Source: JAWODU01 sp046483125 (GTDB lineage: Bacteria > Verrucomicrobiota > Kiritimatiellia > UBA8416 > JAWODU01). Taken from it: 19,133 nucleotides of DNA. This document shows positions 14,362 to 19,133 of this stretch, piece by piece. Positions within the stretch are counted from its first letter, which is position 1; each line of letters opens with the position of its first letter. The notes under the pieces are model-generated. The model had not been told where the DNA came from. It worked only from the letters and a program-made list of their open reading frames with translations, and searched no databases. The stretch spans positions 1 through 19,133 of the forward strand of contig JAWODU010000106.1 of assembly GCA_046483125.1 (NCBI GenBank), given 5' to 3'. Both the position numbers and the translations under genes were made by a program.

Positions 14362-17300
14362 AGGCCACACCAACCAGTAGGATTACGTATTTAAGTAAGT
14401 TGTTACTCGCTGTAACTTTTACGTGTGTTCATGTGAGAATGTCCACGGCAGAGGATCTTGTGACGGAGACAGGCATCGGTAGTTACGGTATAATATCTGC
14501 CGATGTTACGAGTATAAGTTACCACTCTACCAATGCATGGACAACAGCTGGTCCTTATGCAAGCTGGAGCATGGCAGTATCTCAAGCGGAGGAACAGCGG
14601 GAGGATAATCCTGTGTTCAGCACTGTAACCTGGGCTTCCGGCAGCTTTCATGCTGCAACTTATTATTCTCAAGGCGAATATGTTCGTTACGGGGTTACGT
14701 GGTATAATACGATTGCCCAAAAGATCGCGTTTGATATGCCTCTTACAATTGATTTAACCGATTACACCACTAATAACTATGATTGGGCGGAGTTATGGTG
14801 GCCCGTGAAGAAGTACCGGTTCAACAAGCTGTATGAAACAGCCGATTGCGGCACTGAACTCGCTCTGGGTGTTACGCAGTTGGTTCACCGTTATTTTGAA
14901 GCGCCATGGGCCTGGGGTGGATATTCTCGTTTCAAGTCAGTAGAATGGGAAAGCAAGACATTTACCAGGGTGCCGCAAGTTAAGCTTTTCTCTCAGAACT
15001 ATGACAATGCCCCCGAGTCGACTCGGCCGGATCCATGTCCGGCACCCGTCGGCGATCCGATTAACACCATAAACGGCAACGTGGAATTAGGCGAAACGGA
15101 TATCTACATACCGTGCCCCGGTCCGGACATCAACTTATCCCGTTCTTACAACAGTACGCTTGACTATAATAATACGTTTGGTCATCGCTGGACTCATTCT
15201 TATGACTGGAGTCTGAGCAGTACTACTACCGTTTTCAAAGGAACGGAAAACAGTTGGAAGATCCTGCAAACCGGGCAAGGTACACGCTTCTGGTTTGAGG
15301 ATAACGAGGGTGTTGTTTCATCCCCGTATGACGCATACGCTGAACTTGAGTCAAACACCAACAATTCCTACGAACTTACGCTTCGCGGTGGGACTACGTA
15401 TCTTTTCGACAGCAATGGCGTATTGCAGAGCATTTCCGACATGTGGGGTAACACTCTAACGCTCAGTTACACAAACAGTTATCCCAATCACTTGCTGACG
15501 AGAGTCGAGCATGATAACGGTCAATATCTGAATTTTTCCAATCAGAACGGCCGCATTGTTCGAGTCGATACTCCGCTTACGAACTTTTACATGTCCTACT
15601 TCTATAACAACCAAAACGAGCTGACTAACGCAACCAGGACTACAGCAGAGGCTTGCTATAGTACAACGTATTCTTATGACAGCACTACGAACCACAGTTT
15701 AACACAGCGGGTCAACAGTGCCGGACATATCTTCAGATGGGAGTACGTTGCCAACGTATCCGGTCATGTCACCTCCAAGGGCAACCGGACTGTTATCGGT
15801 ACAAACTACTACGATACCGCCCTCAGCTATGCAACTACCGGCGTGCATAAAACTTTGGTAACTTATGACCGCAATGGGTCTTCACGAGGGTACGAGTACT
15901 GGTACGATCCGATTCGCAGTAGAATCACCGATATCAAAGGACCAAACCCGGCAGTGACGAACTGGACAAATACGGGCACTGGCATCAGGTACGGGCACGA
16001 TGATGACGGCAACATTACGAACCAAACTACGTATGACTATGGGCTTAACGAATGGCATATCACTACGCGTAAGTTTGATGCCTGCCATAACGTTACTGCA
16101 CAGGCCTTTGCTTACTGCCGGCAAGTACCTTCAAACAACTGGATATACACCTGGCACCCCGTCTGTCAGGGAATGACATCCAAGCAAGATCCGGAAGGTT
16201 GCATAATAGAATACGAATACACCAATGCCTCGATGTCGAAGTCCAAACTCTATTACAACTCCACCAGTTCATACGATACGATATACGCCTATACGACAAA
16301 TGGCCTGTTATCCGCCGCGACCAACGCCAATACGAACTGGGTCAGGTATACCTATGACAGTTACGGATTCCTGTCTTCTGCTGACCCTGAAGCCGGGCCG
16401 ACGATCAATTATTCGTTTTCTCAGCTCGGCCACCTCACGAACATTTCCATGCCCGGGGAAAGTGGCAATCGGATTACCACCCTTGACGTTAACGAGCTAG
16501 GGCGCGTTACGGGCATTACCTATCCTGACGATTCCAGCGAATCCTTCTCATATGATTCACTCGGCAACCTTACAAATCATGTTGACACTGCCGGCAGAAC
16601 CACCCGGTACACATATCTGCCCACGCGCAAACTCAGCTCCATTGTGAGAGTTATGTCGGGGGGAACGGAAGTCACAAACAGCTTTACGTATGACAACCAG
16701 TTCAACACCCTCGACATTACCGATGCCAAAGGAAGACTTGTTGAAGCCTATACACTTGATATCCAGGACCGCCCCGCAACCGTCGGCAATCTTGAAGACC
16801 AGACCATGACTGTCGCATACGGGGTGGCCGACTACGTCAATTCCATAAATCGGTTTGACGGTACAACGGTCTCCAATTCCTACAACTCCCAGGGCCTGCT
16901 TTCAGATGTAAAATACTCAGACAGCACGAACAGATTCACTTATCTCAAAAACGGTTTGCTTGAGACAGCCGTCAATGAAAACGGCACTGTTTCCAATACC
17001 TACAACTCAGCCAACCGCCTGACGTCTTCATCCGGAAGTGTGACGAGCGGGAAAGTCAACTACGCCTATCTTCCTGCAGGAAATGTCAGGAACGTGTCAT
17101 CGGCTGCCGGCTCAGCAGATTATTCGTATGACGCGGCCGAACGCGTTACTGACATAGACACTTCAGACGGCAGTTTTGACTACACCTGCAACACCAATAA
17201 CGGTCTCATCTCCAAAGTCGCCTGTACTAACACAGGAGGCCGGGTTGATTACACATACGATGAGATGGACAGGATAACAGGCATTACCTGGAAAGACTCA

Positions 17301-18947
17301 TCCGGAAATGTGCTCAAGAGTTTTTCCTACACTTACAATAATGCGGGGATGATTACCGGCGTTGAACTCGACAGCGGACAAGACCTGCAGTATACTTACG
17401 ACGATCTCGACAGGTTGACCGGGGAAGAAAGGCTTTCTTCAGGCGGCCAGACAATCTATGATATCGGTTATGGCTATGATTCAGTCGGCAACCGCACCGG
17501 CAAAACAATTGACGGAACAGGAATAGACTACTCCTTCAATTACGGGCCCAACGGTAACAGGCTGTCGAGCTGGACGACAACTCTCAGCCAGGGCCGGATT
17601 GATGTTGTAGGAAATTCAACCGAGCTAATAGGAACCAACAGCGCCCTTGGACAGCTTTACGTGAGCAATACAGTCAAGAGAACGCCTGAAGTAGAAGGCA
17701 CGAACTACTGGGCTTATGACATGCCTGTAGGGCTTGGCACACAGCAGGTGGTTGCGGCGATCGGAGATGAAGCCGGGAATGTGTCGTACGATACGAATAC
17801 CGTGATTGTTGCCATTGCCACGAACGGATCGTATTCCTACAGCTCTGCAGGATGCATAACAAACATCGTGTATGACAACAGCGACGGCACAAGCGATACC
17901 AACAGCATTTCCTGGAACCAACAGTACCAGATCACATCCATGGCAACCAACGGTGTTACCGCGGAATCTTTCCAGTACGATGCTCTGGGCAGGAGAACGC
18001 GGGTTGTCAGTGGTGGAACGACGAATTATCTGGTGTATGACGGAATCCATGTGGTCGCAGAGGTCGATGCCAGCGGCAATTTGCAGAAGTCCTACACGTG
18101 GGGCCCAGGCATTGACAACCTGCTCGCCTTCACCGACTACACCGGTGGAAGCACCAACACCTATTATGCTCTGACCGACCATCTGGGAACGGTCCATGCC
18201 GTAACTGATGAGAATGGTAATATCGTCGAGAGCTACCGTTTCGATGCGTGGGGGCGGGTCCTCGGGGTCTACGATGGCGATAATCAGGTTCTTTCGGAGT
18301 CAGCGATAGGGAACAATTACCTGTGGCAAGGACGCTGGTACAGCTGGGATACCGGGATGTACTACTTCCGTGCTCGCTGGTATGACCCCATTACTGGACG
18401 CTGGCTCTCCAAAGACCCGATTGGTATCTCCGGAGGACTGAATCAGTACGCTGTGATGGGGAACAACCCCGTGAACTTCCGGGATCCCTTTGGACTTTGT
18501 GAAGACTTGGGATCTTACGGTGATCCACGACGCAGTGGGCCGTCTATTGGCAGAGGGCCTGCATACCGAATCCGACGCTACACAGAACTATCTGCTGCTG
18601 GCTTAGCATACGATGCTTTCAGGGATAGTTATGGCGTTGCTGGGTCTTTGGCATATGGATCAGCGTTCCGGGGTTCTCTGAGGCTCACAACATTTCGGCC
18701 CTCTGCTGGTGGTCGAATTACCAACTACGAGCTCGAAATGATGTCGGAAGCTGGTGGCGATCCCGCTACCGGTGAAAGCATTTATCGTTGGACCGGCATT
18801 CAGACAGGAGAGCAAGCAGAGCAGATTCTGTCGCGACATCCAGACCTTGTTGAACGCGCTGTCAGAGAGAGTACACCATCTAGATTCGGGAGATTTCTTG
18901 AATGGCTCGGAGATCTATTTACAGAAGTGCAGCAGCAGAGATATTGA
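14349..18947 (+). CDS. Secreted RHS/YD-repeat protein with variable C-terminal tip
   Basis: A 1532-residue RHS-family protein. A Sec signal peptide (SKLLLAVTFTCVHV, cleavage near STA-ED) supports the ATG at 14349, although that start lies 13 bp inside the LamG gene and lacks a close ribosome site. Order: unassigned N-terminal domain about 36-225; DUF6531-like entry (PVGDPINTINGNVELGETDI) about 225-300; many YD repeats about 340-1130 (SYDSLGNLTNHVDTAGRTTRYTY and similar); an Ig-like insert about 1082-1155; the RHS core about 1205-1386 ending GRWLSKDPIGISGGLNQY...DPFGL; then 150 residues (1383-1532) of unknown fold. In this family the repeats build a hollow shell around a C-terminal effector released at the core end. 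Whether this tip is toxic is inference; no catalytic motif is recognised. Confidence 0.9.
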   Translation: MDTVKATPTSRITYLSKLLLAVTFTCVHVRMSTAEDLVTETGIGSYGIISADVTSISYHSTNAWTTAGPYASWSMAVSQAEEQREDNPVFSTVTWASGSFHAATYYSQGEYVRYGVTWYNTIAQKIAFDMPLTIDLTDYTTNNYDWAELWWPVKKYRFNKLYETADCGTELALGVTQLVHRYFEAPWAWGGYSRFKSVEWESKTFTRVPQVKLFSQNYDNAPESTRPDPCPAPVGDPINTINGNVELGETDIYIPCPGPDINLSRSYNSTLDYNNTFGHRWTHSYDWSLSSTTTVFKGTENSWKILQTGQGTRFWFEDNEGVVSSPYDAYAELESNTNNSYELTLRGGTTYLFDSNGVLQSISDMWGNTLTLSYTNSYPNHLLTRVEHDNGQYLNFSNQNGRIVRVDTPLTNFYMSYFYNNQNELTNATRTTAEACYSTTYSYDSTTNHSLTQRVNSAGHIFRWEYVANVSGHVTSKGNRTVIGTNYYDTALSYATTGVHKTLVTYDRNGSSRGYEYWYDPIRSRITDIKGPNPAVTNWTNTGTGIRYGHDDDGNITNQTTYDYGLNEWHITTRKFDACHNVTAQAFAYCRQVPSNNWIYTWHPVCQGMTSKQDPEGCIIEYEYTNASMSKSKLYYNSTSSYDTIYAYTTNGLLSAATNANTNWVRYTYDSYGFLSSADPEAGPTINYSFSQLGHLTNISMPGESGNRITTLDVNELGRVTGITYPDDSSESFSYDSLGNLTNHVDTAGRTTRYTYLPTRKLSSIVRVMSGGTEVTNSFTYDNQFNTLDITDAKGRLVEAYTLDIQDRPATVGNLEDQTMTVAYGVADYVNSINRFDGTTVSNSYNSQGLLSDVKYSDSTNRFTYLKNGLLETAVNENGTVSNTYNSANRLTSSSGSVTSGKVNYAYLPAGNVRNVSSAAGSADYSYDAAERVTDIDTSDGSFDYTCNTNNGLISKVACTNTGGRVDYTYDEMDRITGITWKDSSGNVLKSFSYTYNNAGMITGVELDSGQDLQYTYDDLDRLTGEERLSSGGQTIYDIGYGYDSVGNRTGKTIDGTGIDYSFNYGPNGNRLSSWTTTLSQGRIDVVGNSTELIGTNSALGQLYVSNTVKRTPEVEGTNYWAYDMPVGLGTQQVVAAIGDEAGNVSYDTNTVIVAIATNGSYSYSSAGCITNIVYDNSDGTSDTNSISWNQQYQITSMATNGVTAESFQYDALGRRTRVVSGGTTNYLVYDGIHVVAEVDASGNLQKSYTWGPGIDNLLAFTDYTGGSTNTYYALTDHLGTVHAVTDENGNIVESYRFDAWGRVLGVYDGDNQVLSESAIGNNYLWQGRWYSWDTGMYYFRARWYDPITGRWLSKDPIGISGGLNQYAVMGNNPVNFRDPFGLCEDLGSYGDPRRSGPSIGRGPAYRIRRYTELSAAGLAYDAFRDSYGVAGSLAYGSAFRGSLRLTTFRPSAGGRITNYELEMMSEAGGDPATGESIYRWTGIQTGEQAEQILSRHPDLVERAVRESTPSRFGRFLEWLGDLFTEVQQQRY

Positions 18948-19133
18948 CCGTTGTTGGCATTCTTTCTTGTAGCCTTCTACTCCAGGGATGTGGCGGAAGA
19001 ACGAGGTTGGAGGGGAGGTATGCCTCCAGCCCTGACGTGAATCCCACGGGCCTTCGTTTACAGTTTGCCTTCATAGACCAAGACAAACGCCACCGCCCTC
19101 GCCGAGCAGGGCGAACGTCCGCTGGAGCGACTG
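18902..19133 (+). CDS. Lipoprotein precursor overlapping the RHS 3' end, candidate immunity protein (3' truncated by window)
   Basis: An ATG at 18902, in a different frame from the RHS gene and overlapping its last 46 bp, opens 77 codons with no stop before the window end. The N-terminus has a basic n-region (MARRSIYRS), a hydrophobic core (ILTVVGILSCSLLL) and a lipobox LQGC with Cys30 as the lipidated residue, followed by GG. This is a good signal-peptidase-II substrate. The mature start (RTRLEGRYASSPDVNPTGLRLQFAF) resembles small beta-rich lipoproteins, but no family is recognised; after about residue 62 the frame becomes Arg-rich and may be running into non-coding DNA. Position directly after an RHS tip is where immunity genes lie, and a lipoprotein could neutralise an effector in the periplasm. 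Function is inference; the signal peptide is seen. Confidence 0.55.
   Translation, partial: MARRSIYRSAAAEILTVVGILSCSLLLQGCGGRTRLEGRYASSPDVNPTGLRLQFAFIDQDKRHRPRRAGRTSAGAT
19094..19133 (+). other. Hairpin and attC-like half-site at window edge (speculative)
   Basis: CGCCCT (19094-19099) pairs with AGGGCG (19108-19113) around an 8-base loop without a T-run. Immediately after comes GAACGTCC and then GCTGGAGCGACTG to the window end. AAC followed about ten bases later by GxxGACTG or a similar core is how the R''-L'' arm of many integron attC sites reads. The complementary L'-R' arm would lie outside the window, so this cannot be confirmed here. Confidence 0.15.

Noticed and set aside
17625..18197. 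190-codon minus-strand ORF inside the RHS gene
   Set aside because: Antisense to the conserved RHS core; no independent evidence for coding.
19094..19113. Hairpin near the window end as an intrinsic terminator
   Set aside because: Only a 6-bp stem and no T-run, and it lies inside an ORF that is still open.
1..19133. CRISPR arrays, tRNA/rRNA genes, insertion sequences
   Set aside because: No regularly spaced identical repeats of CRISPR size, no cloverleaf or rRNA segments, and no transposase-like ORF were seen; the RHS YD repeats are protein-level and degenerate in DNA.

Overview
The window is bacterial, gene-dense chromosomal DNA without tRNA, rRNA, CRISPR or transposase genes. It looks like a PVC-superphylum bacterium, most likely Kiritimatiellota, Lentisphaerota or a related Verrucomicrobia lineage. 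The clue is the RHS protein core (a GPGIDNLL...FDAWGRVLGVYDG...DPIGISGGLNQY-type ending preceded by an Ig-like insert) and the LamG/calcium-repeat surface protein beside it. This assignment is from memory of such proteins and not from a search.

Region 1 (1-9747, + strand) is an unusually complete phosphate locus: the 3' end of pstS, a strong terminator-like hairpin, a candidate Pho promoter, pstC-pstA-pstB (high-affinity ABC importer), phoB-phoR (two-component regulator), a DUF47 PhoU-like gene with a PiT low-affinity transporter, and finally phoU behind its own candidate Pho box. Two sites, upstream of pstC and of phoU, carry CTAACA hexamers repeated at an 11-bp period. This geometry resembles Bacillus PhoP boxes and suggests that PhoB drives both transcripts. 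PstA is about 200 residues longer than usual because of a soluble insert after its first membrane helix, and PstC also carries extra hydrophobic sequence.

Region 2 (9753-12305, - strand) is a compact three-gene operon, transcribed as D-2-hydroxyacid dehydrogenase, xylose-isomerase-like TIM-barrel protein, then FabG-like SDR (4-bp ATGA overlap). It probably catabolises a sugar or sugar acid; the substrate cannot be read from sequence. A candidate sigma70-type promoter whose -10 lies inside a 7-bp-arm inverted repeat precedes it.

Region 3 (12442-19133, + strand) is an accessory surface/polymorphic-toxin-like region: a membrane-anchored LamG protein with DxDxDG calcium repeats, overlapping by 13 bp a 1532-residue secreted RHS protein. 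The last 150 residues of the RHS protein, after the conserved DPFGL junction, form a variable tip of unknown fold. An ORF overlapping the RHS 3' end by 46 bp encodes a lipoprotein precursor (lipobox LQGC) that runs off the window and is a candidate immunity protein. The final ~40 bases contain a small hairpin and a sequence resembling the 5' half of an integron attC site; this is speculative.
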